Source: Cryptobacterium curtum DSM 15641
GTDB taxonomy: Bacteria > Actinomycetota > Coriobacteriia > Coriobacteriales > Eggerthellaceae
Direction: 5' to 3'
Length of the DNA: 64,000 bases
Assembly: GCF_000023845.1 (NCBI RefSeq)
Contig: NC_013170.1
Location: forward strand, 496,001 to 560,000
Shown: positions 8,744 to 16,611 of the stretch, in pieces
How positions within the stretch are numbered: position 1 is the first letter of the stretch
How the letters are laid out: each line of letters begins with the position of its first letter
The notes under the pieces: generated by a model
Told to the model about the DNA's origin: nothing
What the model saw: only the letters and a program-made list of their open reading frames with translations
Databases searched by the model: none
Translations under genes and position numbers: made by a program

Positions 8744-9910
8744 ATGATTATTGTCGACGATGGGCACGTATCCGACCGCATGAGCACCTATTTGGCGCAG
8801 TCAAAACAACCGGTGCTTGCCACGGATGCTTCTCGCGCAATAGCAAGTGCGCATCCTGGTGTGGTGCTTGTAGAAGAAGATGCGGCTGCAAAGCGTATCG
8901 AAGAAGGGGAGCGGCTCTACACGATGTCGGAAGGGCGGCTTTCCTGGGTGCTTGAGCATGTAAAAAATCCTGATCTCCATAAAGCGATTGAGGTGTTCAA
9001 AAACAAAGAACACATGCGCAATGTATTGGCGCCACTGTATCCCGATTACTTTTATCGTGCATGCTCGATTGAAGAGCTTGCAACCATGCCCTTTCCCGCC
9101 CAGGCCATTCCGTTGGTGATAAAGCCATCTGTTGGTTTTCTCAGTGTGGGTGTCTATACCGTGCGCGATAGGGCAGATTGGCAGGCGGCGCTTGATACGA
9201 TCGAGCAGCAGCGCAGCCAGTGGGTTTCTTGGTACGACGAAGCGGTTATCGGTTCGGGGCGCTTTATTGTTGAGTCGCTTATCGAGGGCGCCGAATACGC
9301 GCTTGATGCCTATTTTGATCATCAAGGAACGCCTCATATTCTTAACGTTTTGCGGCATGATTTTGCTGACGCGGCCGATACAAGCGACCGTCTTTATGTA
9401 ACGGGTCCTTCTATCATTCGTGAAACACATGATGAAATGACGGAGTTTCTTACGCGTGTAAACAGCTTGACGTATGTGCATGATTTTCCGGTGCATGTGG
9501 AAGTGCGCGTAACTGATGCCGGTCAGATTATTCCTATTGAATTTAACGCATTGCGCTTTGCGGGGCTTGGCGGCACCGAGATTAGTTCGTTTGCTTACGG
9601 TTTCTATACGTTCGATCATTATTTGAATGATACTTATCCGGTGTGGGATGATGTGTTAGAACAACTCAATACCGACGATCTGTTTTGTATGTCGGTGCTC
9701 AATCCACCGGTCGGCACTTCTTCGCAGGCACATATGGATTACGATGCGTTGCAGAAACGGTTCAACCACGTTTTTGCGCTCGATCGATTTGATTATGCGA
9801 AGGCAGGTATTTTCGGTTTTCTTTTTTGGAAGACAAGTGCCTCAGACGATCGTGAGCGCACCTTTCTTGTACAAAGCGATCTTGCGGAATTTATTACGGA
9901 AGATGAGTAA
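8744..9910 (+). CDS. ATP-grasp domain ligase-like protein
   Basis: 388 residues. An N-terminal pre-ATP-grasp region (about 1-100) is followed by an ATP-grasp fold: nucleotide-binding strand and loop PLVIKPSVGFLSVGVY, hinge strand FIVESLIEGAEYALDAYF, and the metal-binding end IPIEFNALRF. Such enzymes join a carboxylate to an amine or thiol through an acyl phosphate. The substrate cannot be read from sequence. It sits 13 bases after a flippase-like gene and 3 bases before a Ser-rich membrane protein, so it may modify a cell-envelope precursor (inference). GAGGGATG ribosome site and ATG start. Confidence 0.8.
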   Translation: MIIVDDGHVSDRMSTYLAQSKQPVLATDASRAIASAHPGVVLVEEDAAAKRIEEGERLYTMSEGRLSWVLEHVKNPDLHKAIEVFKNKEHMRNVLAPLYPDYFYRACSIEELATMPFPAQAIPLVIKPSVGFLSVGVYTVRDRADWQAALDTIEQQRSQWVSWYDEAVIGSGRFIVESLIEGAEYALDAYFDHQGTPHILNVLRHDFADAADTSDRLYVTGPSIIRETHDEMTEFLTRVNSLTYVHDFPVHVEVRVTDAGQIIPIEFNALRFAGLGGTEISSFAYGFYTFDHYLNDTYPVWDDVLEQLNTDDLFCMSVLNPPVGTSSQAHMDYDALQKRFNHVFALDRFDYAKAGIFGFLFWKTSASDDRERTFLVQSDLAEFITEDE

Positions 9911-9913
9911 CGT

Positions 9914-10552
9914 ATGGCCGATTCTCAACAATCACAGCAGTCCCAAGAGCCTCAATCGCCGGCATCACAGTCGCAACTGACAAATGACTCTTCTTCAGAC
10001 GCGTCCCTTGACACCTCTTCTGGCGATAGGGTTTCAGCTGCTGTGACTCCTGATAGTTCTGTCTCAGATTCAGCATCATCTGAGATTGATACCGCTTATT
10101 CAGTGTCCAATGAAGTATCACATAATGCGAGTTCTCACCAACCTCGGGCGCTTAAAGATGAGTACGCTTCCGATCAACTTGACAAGGAAGCACCACAGGG
10201 TCCTAAGCCTCCTGCTGGTTGGGAAAGCAAGCCGCCGGCACCGGATGACCCTGCATTTGTTCCCTTTGACGATTTTTCTCAGCGTACGGCAGATCAAACA
10301 GGTCGAACCGTTATGGCGCTTTCGTTTGCCTGTGGGTTGCTGTTCGGGATATTCGGGCTTTTATTTATTCTGTTCTTTACGATAGGTCGTAACCAGGGCG
10401 CGCGCCCAGCCATGCTGCGTTTTTGTGCCATCGGCGTTATTGTGGGGGCACTGATCGATATGCTCGTGTTGCAACTTATGGGTGGCAGTATTGGCCAACT
10501 GTCGAACTTTACTCTTCCCAGTATATCAACGCAGACACCGAGTGCGTTCTAG
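9914..10552 (+). CDS. Hypothetical Ser/Gln-rich membrane protein
   Basis: 212 residues, family not recognised. The first about 80 residues are low complexity (Ser, Gln, Asp, Pro). A proline-rich stretch PPAGWESKPPAPDDP comes next, then two hydrophobic helices (about 130-157 and 172-197) and a short Ser/Thr tail. Most likely a cytoplasmic disordered arm with two membrane spans. It starts 3 bases after the ATP-grasp stop, so it is probably translated from the same mRNA. The end is convergent with znuB, with about 50 bases between them. Confidence 0.65.
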   Translation: MADSQQSQQSQEPQSPASQSQLTNDSSSDASLDTSSGDRVSAAVTPDSSVSDSASSEIDTAYSVSNEVSHNASSHQPRALKDEYASDQLDKEAPQGPKPPAGWESKPPAPDDPAFVPFDDFSQRTADQTGRTVMALSFACGLLFGIFGLLFILFFTIGRNQGARPAMLRFCAIGVIVGALIDMLVLQLMGGSIGQLSNFTLPSISTQTPSAF

Positions 10553-10602
10553 AAGGGTTTTCGACGTTACCGTTCTTACTTTAATCTGCTCGCCTATTGT
10601 TG

Positions 10603-11412
10603 TTAGCTGTGACGTTTTGCCAGATTGCGTACTGCTTTCGCAACAAGAACAATCAAAAGGAACGCAATAGATACCAGTACGATTGTGCCGCCTGGTTTAA
10701 GTCCTAAGTAAAATGAAAGTGTCAATCCAACAAGCGACGAAATAACACCGATGAGCGACGAAGCAACACAAACTCGCTTCCAGCCACCGGTTAGCTGCAA
10801 GGCACAGGCAACGGGCACCACCATCATTGACGACACCATCAACGAGCCGACGGTACGTGCTGCAATAGCTACCACGAGCGCCACAAGTGCGACAAAGGCA
10901 CTGTTGAGTACTGTGAGGTTCACTCCTGTCACACGTGCTTGTGTCTCGTCATAGGCAGATAGCAGCAGTGCACGTTGGAAGAACGTACAAAATGCAATGC
11001 CAAGAGCGGAAATAATGCAGACGAAAATGAGCTCTTCGTCGGTCACCGTAAGGATGCTACCAAATAAGAAACTGTTAAAACTTGCTGCATTGGGCACGAA
11101 ACCCGATAGGACACCAGCAAGTCCGATGCCAGCGGCCAGAACAATAGCGACAGCAAGTTCCGACTGATCTTTAAAGCGCATGCGCACGCCTTCTATACAG
11201 AAGGCGCCAGCAATACAGGCGATTGAGGCGCCGAGCACGGGGTTTATTCCCGCGATAAGTCCGCCTGCGACACCAGCTAGGGAAGTATGAGAAAGCGCAT
11301 CGCCCACCATAGACAGACGGCGCAAGACGACGTTAACGCCCACCAAGGGCACCACAATACCTAACAACAACCCAACGATCAGGCTTTTTTGCATGAATGC
11401 GTACTCAAGCAC
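10603..11412 (-). CDS. znuB: Zinc (metal) ABC transporter permease
   Basis: 269 residues and 7-8 membrane helices of the ABC-3 family that transports zinc or manganese. Family-like segments include VPLVGVNVVLRRLSMVGDALSHTSLAGVA and LMVSSMMVVPVACALQL. Starts 3 bases after the stop of the ATPase gene. The linked His-rich binding protein and Fur-family regulator favour zinc. The metal is inferred from context. Confidence 0.9.
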   Translation of the reverse strand: MLEYAFMQKSLIVGLLLGIVVPLVGVNVVLRRLSMVGDALSHTSLAGVAGGLIAGINPVLGASIACIAGAFCIEGVRMRFKDQSELAVAIVLAAGIGLAGVLSGFVPNAASFNSFLFGSILTVTDEELIFVCIISALGIAFCTFFQRALLLSAYDETQARVTGVNLTVLNSAFVALVALVVAIAARTVGSLMVSSMMVVPVACALQLTGGWKRVCVASSLIGVISSLVGLTLSFYLGLKPGGTIVLVSIAFLLIVLVAKAVRNLAKRHS

Positions 11413-11415
11413 TGG

Positions 11416-12120
11416 TTATCCCTTCTTGTCTTCTGCGTCTGCTTCTGCATGTAAACACCCATTTTCAAGACGCACGATTTGTGCATCTAAGGCCTGTGCC
11501 GTTGTGCGGTCGTGTGTCACCAGCAAAATAGAAAGCTGTCGTGAAGCACGCAGTGTTTGAATAAGTGTGCAGAATGCTTCGGTACTCTGCGCATCTAAAC
11601 CGGTTGTCGGTTCATCGAGAACAAGAAGGTCAGGATCACAGGTAAGAGCTGCGGCGAGCCGTACTCGTTGTAGCTGTCCGCCTGAAAGGCTACCAATAAC
11701 CTGATGAGCCTGTGCTTGCATACCAACTTCAGCAAGCCAGTACAGGGCATGTTCTTTAGCGGTGGTATGGGAGGGAAGGGAAGTGGTGCGCGGGCAGCTT
11801 GCTTGAACAATTTCAAGGGCGGTAGCGGGATGGCGCAGTACCGCGGCAGGCGGCAGTTGCTGGACATATCCGATACGCTTCCAGTCTTTAAAATGGCGCG
11901 CATTGGTGCCAAACAGGAATGCCTCGCCCGCATCGGGAACGAGGCTTCCCATAACAATACGACACAGTGTCGACTTGCCACTGCCGTTTTCGCCGGTCAG
12001 AGCAATGATATTGCCCTGACCGAGCGAGAAATTCACGCGATCGATAATCACCTGTCCGCCCAAAGCGTAGGAAACAGCGTGGAGGCGTATAGGTGTTTTT
12101 TCATCGCGGGAATCGGACAT
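11416..12120 (-). CDS. znuC: Zinc (metal) ABC transporter ATP-binding protein
   Basis: 234 residues with Walker A GENGSGKST, signature LSGGQLQRVRLA, Walker B LLVLDEPTTGLD and switch His in LLVTHD. Energises import with the linked permease and binding protein. The ATG overlaps the stop of znuA (TAATG arrangement), pointing to translational coupling. An upstream-facing part of the operon starts at zur. Confidence 0.92.
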   Translation of the reverse strand: MSDSRDEKTPIRLHAVSYALGGQVIIDRVNFSLGQGNIIALTGENGSGKSTLCRIVMGSLVPDAGEAFLFGTNARHFKDWKRIGYVQQLPPAAVLRHPATALEIVQASCPRTTSLPSHTTAKEHALYWLAEVGMQAQAHQVIGSLSGGQLQRVRLAAALTCDPDLLVLDEPTTGLDAQSTEAFCTLIQTLRASRQLSILLVTHDRTTAQALDAQIVRLENGCLHAEADAEDKKG

Positions 12121-13169
12121 TAAGAGAGGGCCTCCTTCAAGGCAGTAAGGTTGTCGCGCATGGTCGAGAAGTAATCTTCACCAGCAGCTAACTGTTCATC
12201 GGTCAGACCTTCAACAGGGTTAAGCTCTGCGGTTTGTGCGCCCGTTTCCTGAGCGATGGCTTGTGCAACCTTCGGGCTTACGAGCTCTTCGCTGAAGATA
12301 GTCTTTACGTTGTGCTCTTTAACAAACTCGGCGATTTCAGCCATTTCCTTGGCATCGGGCTCGCTATCGGCTTCGATACCTTCAATGGGCATTTGCGTAA
12401 GGTTGTAAGCATCGCAGAGGTACCCGAAGGCTTCGTGCGATACCACGATAGAGCGCTGCGCGACATTGGCGAGACCTGTTTTGAATTCATTATCGAGCGT
12501 ATCGCATTCAGCAGCCCACTTATCGTAGTTGGCACGATATACATCAGCTCCGTCAGGGTCGGCCTGGATAAGAGCATCACGGATGTTACCCATTTCGATT
12601 TTGGCGTTCTGCGGGTTCAACCAGACATGCGGGTCGGTGCCGGAATGGTCATGATCGTGATCGTCATGGTTACCCTCGGCATGTTCTTCGTGGGCATGTT
12701 CATGTTCGTCAGCTTCTTCAGAAAGCTCACGTAAGGTTACGCCCTTACTTGCTTCAACAGCAACAAGGTGGCTGGACGAAAGGCTTGCAAGGGTGTCGTC
12801 GATCCAGTGTTCCATACCGGCACCGTTGTATACAAGCACATCAGCATTCGAAAGCTTGGCAATATCGGTAGTCGACGGTTCCCAATCGTGCGGCTCGGTA
12901 CCTGCTGGAACAAGGCAGCTTACCTCGACACGATCGCCACCGATTTTTTGAGCGAAGTCATACATAGGGTAGAAGCTTGCGCTTACCTGCACCTTTTTGG
13001 TGTCTTTTGAATCGGTGGTGTTTGCGCTGTCGGCTGAAGAGCCACTGCATCCTGAAAGAGCAAAACAGGTAAGGGCAGCGGCAAGGGCACATAGTCCTGC
13101 GATAGTGAATCGACGTACGAGCGAGGTGTGTGCGCCTTCAATCGGCGAAAGAGAGAAAAGGTTGTTCAT
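12120..13169 (-). CDS. znuA: Zinc ABC transporter substrate-binding lipoprotein
   Basis: About 349 residues. A CAGGAG site 6 bases before the ATG at 13169 fixes the start; the frame stays open 81 bases further up but has no good site. The N-terminus has a basic, hydrophobic stretch and a lipobox LSGC, so it is a membrane-anchored lipoprotein. The cluster A-I fold is indicated by SASFYPMYDFAQKIGGDRV and PAGTEPHDWEPS. A His/Asp/Glu-rich loop (EHEHAHEEHAEGNHDDHDHDH, about residues 140-162 in the mature region) is the hallmark of zinc-binding ZnuA and is thought to gather or sense zinc. Downstream, ADPHVW-like DPHVWLNPQN and VSHEAFGYL carry further ligands. Confidence 0.93.
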   Translation of the reverse strand: MNNLFSLSPIEGAHTSLVRRFTIAGLCALAAALTCFALSGCSGSSADSANTTDSKDTKKVQVSASFYPMYDFAQKIGGDRVEVSCLVPAGTEPHDWEPSTTDIAKLSNADVLVYNGAGMEHWIDDTLASLSSSHLVAVEASKGVTLRELSEEADEHEHAHEEHAEGNHDDHDHDHSGTDPHVWLNPQNAKIEMGNIRDALIQADPDGADVYRANYDKWAAECDTLDNEFKTGLANVAQRSIVVSHEAFGYLCDAYNLTQMPIEGIEADSEPDAKEMAEIAEFVKEHNVKTIFSEELVSPKVAQAIAQETGAQTAELNPVEGLTDEQLAAGEDYFSTMRDNLTALKEALS

Positions 13170-13239
13170 AAATTCTCCTGTGTATACAAAGCAGGGTATT
13201 GCCTGCGAATGGTCGTTTTGATTGGTTGTTTGTCGCATT

Positions 13240-13533
13240 TCAGAGGTCAAGTCGTACTTTTAAGGACACAGGCGTTATGGCAAGTGTCATGACGGAGCAC
13301 AACAGCAGGGCACCCATGATGGTTGGCCACATACTAGCCATGCCAGGCGGCAGTGGTGGAATATCTGCTACCTGTGTTGCTGCCGCATGAGCGATAGTGG
13401 CAATAAGCGCACAGACGGGGCAATTGTCTCCAGGGCACTCATGATGAGAGGTAGCTTCAAGGGAAAGCGCTGCCATCAGCACGTTTGCTGCAAGAAGAGT
13501 AGCAGCTATCAGTTTTAAAAGACGATGGGCCAT
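13240..13533 (-). CDS. Small membrane protein with HH-C-C-C motif in zinc operon
   Basis: 97 residues, no assigned function. An N-terminal hydrophobic helix (about 3-24) is followed by a compact metal-ligand-like motif HHECPGDNCPVC (about 31-42), an Ala-rich stretch, a Pro/Met loop and a second hydrophobic helix (about 68-88). Its ATG overlaps the stop of the zur gene by one base, and it ends about 70 bases before znuA, so it is in the zinc operon. The Cys/His cluster between two membrane spans suggests handling or sensing of zinc (inference). It overlaps only the unused upstream extension of the znuA frame. Confidence 0.7.
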   Translation of the reverse strand: MAHRLLKLIAATLLAANVLMAALSLEATSHHECPGDNCPVCALIATIAHAAATQVADIPPLPPGMASMWPTIMGALLLCSVMTLAITPVSLKVRLDL

Positions 13534-13949
13534 CAGCGCTCACGCTTTCGATCTTTTTGCGCACAGGAAGCGCAGAGTCCATAGAGTACTGTGCGTGATG
13601 AATCAATCTCGAAGCCATGATGCGTTTGCACGTGCACAGCGAAGTCTGAGAGCATCGTGCAATCAAGCGGAAGAGTGCAACCGCACGAGAGACAGACGAG
13701 CTGTCCAGACCTTTTACCGGGTGCTAAGCGGTATCGTGCTTCGCCCTTGAGAGAGGTAGCTTTCAAGACCTGACCACTTGTAACAAGTGCTTCAAGATTA
13801 CGATATATCGTTGTGCGGCCTATTTCTTTGCCTGCTTCATGCAACATAACAAGCACGTCATCAACGCCAAGGTACCGATCCTGGTTGCCCGTTAGGCAGT
13901 CGATAACAAGTGCTTTTTGGCGTGTGTTGTATGATCCTCGCTCGCTCAT
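13533..13949 (-). CDS. zur: Fur-family metal regulator (probably Zur)
   Basis: 138 residues. The winged-helix N-domain contains TRQKALVIDCL and the recognition region IGRTTIYRNLEALVTSG. The C-domain holds two CxxC pairs (LVCLSCG and LCASCA), the structural zinc site, plus HVQTHHGFEID. First gene of the operon with the small Cys/His protein and znuACB, so control of zinc uptake is the likely job. Fur or PerR specificity cannot be excluded from sequence alone. A perfect inverted repeat just upstream is the likely operator for itself and the whole operon. Confidence 0.9.
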   Translation of the reverse strand: MSERGSYNTRQKALVIDCLTGNQDRYLGVDDVLVMLHEAGKEIGRTTIYRNLEALVTSGQVLKATSLKGEARYRLAPGKRSGQLVCLSCGCTLPLDCTMLSDFAVHVQTHHGFEIDSSRTVLYGLCASCAQKDRKRER

Positions 13950-13958
13950 AAGGTTCCT

Positions 13959-13991
13959 ATAATATGAATTTGGATTCCGATTTCATATTAT
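13959..13991. promoter_or_regulatory. Perfect palindrome upstream of zur: candidate operator
   Basis: ATAATATGAA (13959-13968) and TTCATATTAT (13982-13991) are exact inverted repeats of 10 bases around a 13-base centre that itself contains GGATTCC. The site lies 10 bases upstream of the zur ATG, in an A+T-rich gap, where it would cover the promoter or start of the transcript. Length and A+T-rich arms fit Fur-superfamily boxes. Binding by the adjacent protein is inferred. Confidence 0.65.
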
Positions 13992-14056
13992 CGAATGTTG
14001 AGATCACGTCAAGTAAAATTTTGCAGAGAAAGCCGCATCGAATATTAAATTCTCTA

Positions 14057-14087
14057 TTGACCTTAACGTAGCGTTATAGCGTATACC
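14057..14087 (+). promoter_or_regulatory. MerR-type promoter with 19-bp spacer
   Basis: TTGACC (14057-14062) and TATACC (14082-14087) are separated by exactly 19 bases, the over-long spacing that MerR-family activators correct by twisting DNA. Inside the spacer lies the inverted repeat TAACG-TAG-CGTTA (14064-14076). It precedes the MerR-family gene at 14111 and so probably gives autoregulation. Confidence 0.65.
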
Positions 14088-14110
14088 TATTTTCGGAAAG
14101 GAAAGAGACG

Positions 14111-14854
14111 TTGCATATGGGCTACTCGATCAAGGAAGTTGCAGACATTGCGAAGGTGTCCGTCCGGACACTTCATCACTATGATCACATAGGTCTGCTT
14201 TCGCCGCGTAAGCTTGCCAATGGGTACCGCTCGTATGACGATACGGATCTTAAGATTCTGCAGAGCATCCTTTTCTATAAATATCTAGGGTTTTCCTTAA
14301 AGGAAATCGCCAGGCTCATACAAGATGACAGAGGTAGAGTTGCGGCGCTCGAACGTCAGCTGCATCTGCTTGAGCAGGAGCAACAGCGTATGGAAGAACT
14401 AGTGCAAACGCTAAAGAGAAGTATCGAAGAAGAGAAAGGCGAACTTATTATGACCGCAAAAGAAAAATTTAAAGGCTTAACCTGGAGTGATAGCAAAGAA
14501 TACGAAAACGAGGCACGTGAGCTCTACGGGAATAACATCATCGACGCCGCCATTGCTCGACAGAAAGGCAATGAGGACGTGATGACCGAGGCATTCAATG
14601 AGGTGTTTTTCGCATTTGCACACAATTGTGAGGAGGGGATAGCGCCCGATGCTGCGGAGAACATCGCCATCGCGCAGCGTCTTCTAGATGCGCTCAGAAC
14701 ATATTCGTTCGATTGCACGCTTGAGGTATTCGGGCATATTGGCAAGGGTTATGTGGCTGACCCCCGATTCAAGGCGAATATTGATAAGTTCGGGGAAGGT
14801 ACCGCGCAGTATGCGAGCGACGCCATCGCAGCCTATGTGAAGGTGAGTGCATAA
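14111..14854 (+). CDS. MerR-family regulator with TipA-type effector domain
   Basis: 247 residues (245 if the ATG at 14117 is used; the GGAAAGGAAAG site is spaced better for the TTG at 14111). The N-terminal MerR helix-turn-helix is clear (YSIKEVADIAKVSVRTLHHYDHIGLLSP), followed by a long dimerisation coiled coil (about 75-112). The C-terminal 120 residues (FKGLTWSDSKEYENEARELYG) match the TipAS antibiotic-recognition fold, which binds thiopeptides and other hydrophobic drugs. It probably activates its own promoter and drug-response genes elsewhere. Convergent with the hydrolase gene, 12 bases apart. Confidence 0.88.
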   Translation: MHMGYSIKEVADIAKVSVRTLHHYDHIGLLSPRKLANGYRSYDDTDLKILQSILFYKYLGFSLKEIARLIQDDRGRVAALERQLHLLEQEQQRMEELVQTLKRSIEEEKGELIMTAKEKFKGLTWSDSKEYENEARELYGNNIIDAAIARQKGNEDVMTEAFNEVFFAFAHNCEEGIAPDAAENIAIAQRLLDALRTYSFDCTLEVFGHIGKGYVADPRFKANIDKFGEGTAQYASDAIAAYVKVSA

Positions 14855-14866
14855 GCCTGATACGTC

Positions 14867-15763
14867 TTAGATGCTGCTATCGATAAACTGATCGATAGCA
14901 GCATTGACGAAGGTGGCGTCATCGACGTTGGAGTTGTGTCCTGCGCCTTCAACCCAGATGATAGGTACTCCGGTGTTTATTGACCACGCTTTGTCGTAAG
15001 CGGTAACAAAGCCGGCTTTATCCTGAGTGCCGCATATAATCATCAGGGGGCACGCAATGGTATACGCGCGATCCTGTGCGACGGCGTCTGCTAGTGCCCG
15101 GTATCCATCGCCAAGAAGCGCACAAAGTTCGTGTTTGGAATAGCGTTCGAGCTGTTGGAGCATATTGCGTCTGCCATATGGCGTGGTCGAGCAGACATGC
15201 GCCATCTGATTGCGTAGAAAGTGGTCTGTTCCCCAGAGTCGGCAGAGGCCTTCCATATGGCGTAGTATGCCAAGCTGCCATTTTTTGTAGTAGCGAAGCT
15301 GCATGGGGGATGTATCGATGGCGATAAACGCGCGTGTGCAGCCGGGATACAAATCGATAAAGGCCTGAGCGACGTACCCACCAAGCGATTGACCAGCAAT
15401 GATAGGGTTGGCTGCGCGGTTCTTTTCAAGAATGGCACCGAGTGCCTCTGCCATACTATCGATTGACAGAGGGTGATTCCATGGACGCGAAAGCCCGTGG
15501 GCTGGAGCATCCCAGACGATAAGGTTCCACTTCTGAGCAAAGTGACCAAACTGAAGATTAAACAGAGTATGATCAGCGGAAAGACCTGGTAAAAAGACCA
15601 TCCATCCCTGCTTTGGGCTAGGAGAAGCGCTAACCCAGTAGTGTATGACACCGCCTTCTGTAGCAAACTGACATTCAGTCATGCCTGCTGCGATGGCAGG
15701 TTCAATACCATTGGGGTAAGGCGCACAACAGATATCTTGCAAGCTATCAAGCGTGGTATTCAT
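14867..15763 (-). CDS. Alpha/beta hydrolase
   Basis: 298 residues. Oxyanion segment MVFLPGLSADHTLF, strand LIVWDAPAHGLSRPW and nucleophile elbow AGQSLGGYVAQA, then a late catalytic His in VEGAGHNSNVDD. These are the marks of the alpha/beta hydrolase fold; the substrate cannot be told. No signal peptide, so cytosolic. Its start is 26 bases after a TetR-family gene on the same strand, and the pair is probably one operon in which the regulator controls the enzyme. Confidence 0.85.
   Translation of the reverse strand: MNTTLDSLQDICCAPYPNGIEPAIAAGMTECQFATEGGVIHYWVSASPSPKQGWMVFLPGLSADHTLFNLQFGHFAQKWNLIVWDAPAHGLSRPWNHPLSIDSMAEALGAILEKNRAANPIIAGQSLGGYVAQAFIDLYPGCTRAFIAIDTSPMQLRYYKKWQLGILRHMEGLCRLWGTDHFLRNQMAHVCSTTPYGRRNMLQQLERYSKHELCALLGDGYRALADAVAQDRAYTIACPLMIICGTQDKAGFVTAYDKAWSINTGVPIIWVEGAGHNSNVDDATFVNAAIDQFIDSSI
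14871..14904. terminator. Perfect 14-bp hairpin overlapping the hydrolase 3' end
   Basis: ATGCTGCTATCGAT (14871-14884) and ATCGATAGCAGCAT (14891-14904) are exact inverted repeats with a 6-base loop. The hairpin encodes the last residues of the leftward hydrolase and lies 17 bases past the stop of the rightward MerR gene. No T tract follows on either strand, so it is a stable mRNA 3' stem or a factor-assisted terminator. Confidence 0.55.
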
Positions 15764-15789
15764 CGTGCGCCCTCCTTTGCGAATGCCGC

Positions 15790-16374
15790 TTACCAGCGAT
15801 TGATAATGGCGTTGAAATCGCGTTCTATTGCATCGACATCAATATTGTCTGTTCGGTATCGCTGCATCACGTATCCTTCTGAAAGTAAGAGAAAATCGTT
15901 GTAGATATCCATTGCACAAAGCCCTTCGCGCAGCCCTGTATCTTTCAAATGTGACAGGCTGTTTGCTGCTATCGAAAGTGCTTCGTCGACCTGCTTTTCT
16001 ATAGCAGCTTTAACACTTGGTTCTTCTTCGTAATAAGCGCGTGTTGCGAATGCGAAAAGGCGTGGATGGGAACGCATGACGGTGCATTTTGCCGAAGTGG
16101 CTCGCCGAAGGATTTCAAACAGATTGTCACTCGCGAATACATCTGCGTCTTTGATCGAGCACTTCAATGCGTCTAAAGCGATTTCCCAGAGAAAGAGATA
16201 GAGTCCAAGTTTATTTTTGAAGTAATGGAAAAGCAGGGGTTTCGATACACCGCCTGCGCTGGCAACTTCCGACATAGGAGCCTTGCTATAGGGATAACTT
16301 GAGAACGTTTCAAATCCAGCATTAATTATCGCGTTGCGTCGAGTGGAAGGTAGTGCGAAGAATCGTTCGTTCAT
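15790..16374 (-). CDS. TetR-family transcriptional regulator
   Basis: 194 residues. The N-terminal helix-turn-helix reads INAGFETFSSYPYSKAPMSEVASAGGVSKPLLFHYFKNK, typical of TetR (the helix ending in HYFKNK is the recognition region). The C-terminal ligand domain is not assignable. GAAGGAAA ribosome site upstream of the ATG. Leads a two-gene unit with an alpha/beta hydrolase and is divergent from leuC. Confidence 0.88.
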   Translation of the reverse strand: MNERFFALPSTRRNAIINAGFETFSSYPYSKAPMSEVASAGGVSKPLLFHYFKNKLGLYLFLWEIALDALKCSIKDADVFASDNLFEILRRATSAKCTVMRSHPRLFAFATRAYYEEEPSVKAAIEKQVDEALSIAANSLSHLKDTGLREGLCAMDIYNDFLLLSEGYVMQRYRTDNIDVDAIERDFNAIINRW

Positions 16375-16611
16375 GCAAGTTTCCTTCGTTGACCGTATGG
16401 GTTAATTGAGGGCATCGTATCCCCATTGACCGAATAGTGGAAGGGGGTGCGGAGACTGAACTAAGGCAAAGGGTGCGAGACGTGCACATGCTGTGTGTTT
16501 CGGCGGAGGCAGGAATCGCCGCTGCTTTACTGTGCGATAGTGCATGAAAGCAGCCAAATGCAGGAAGAAACTAAGCGAAGGAAGAACCCAAACGCAGGAA
16601 GGCGAGGGCAC

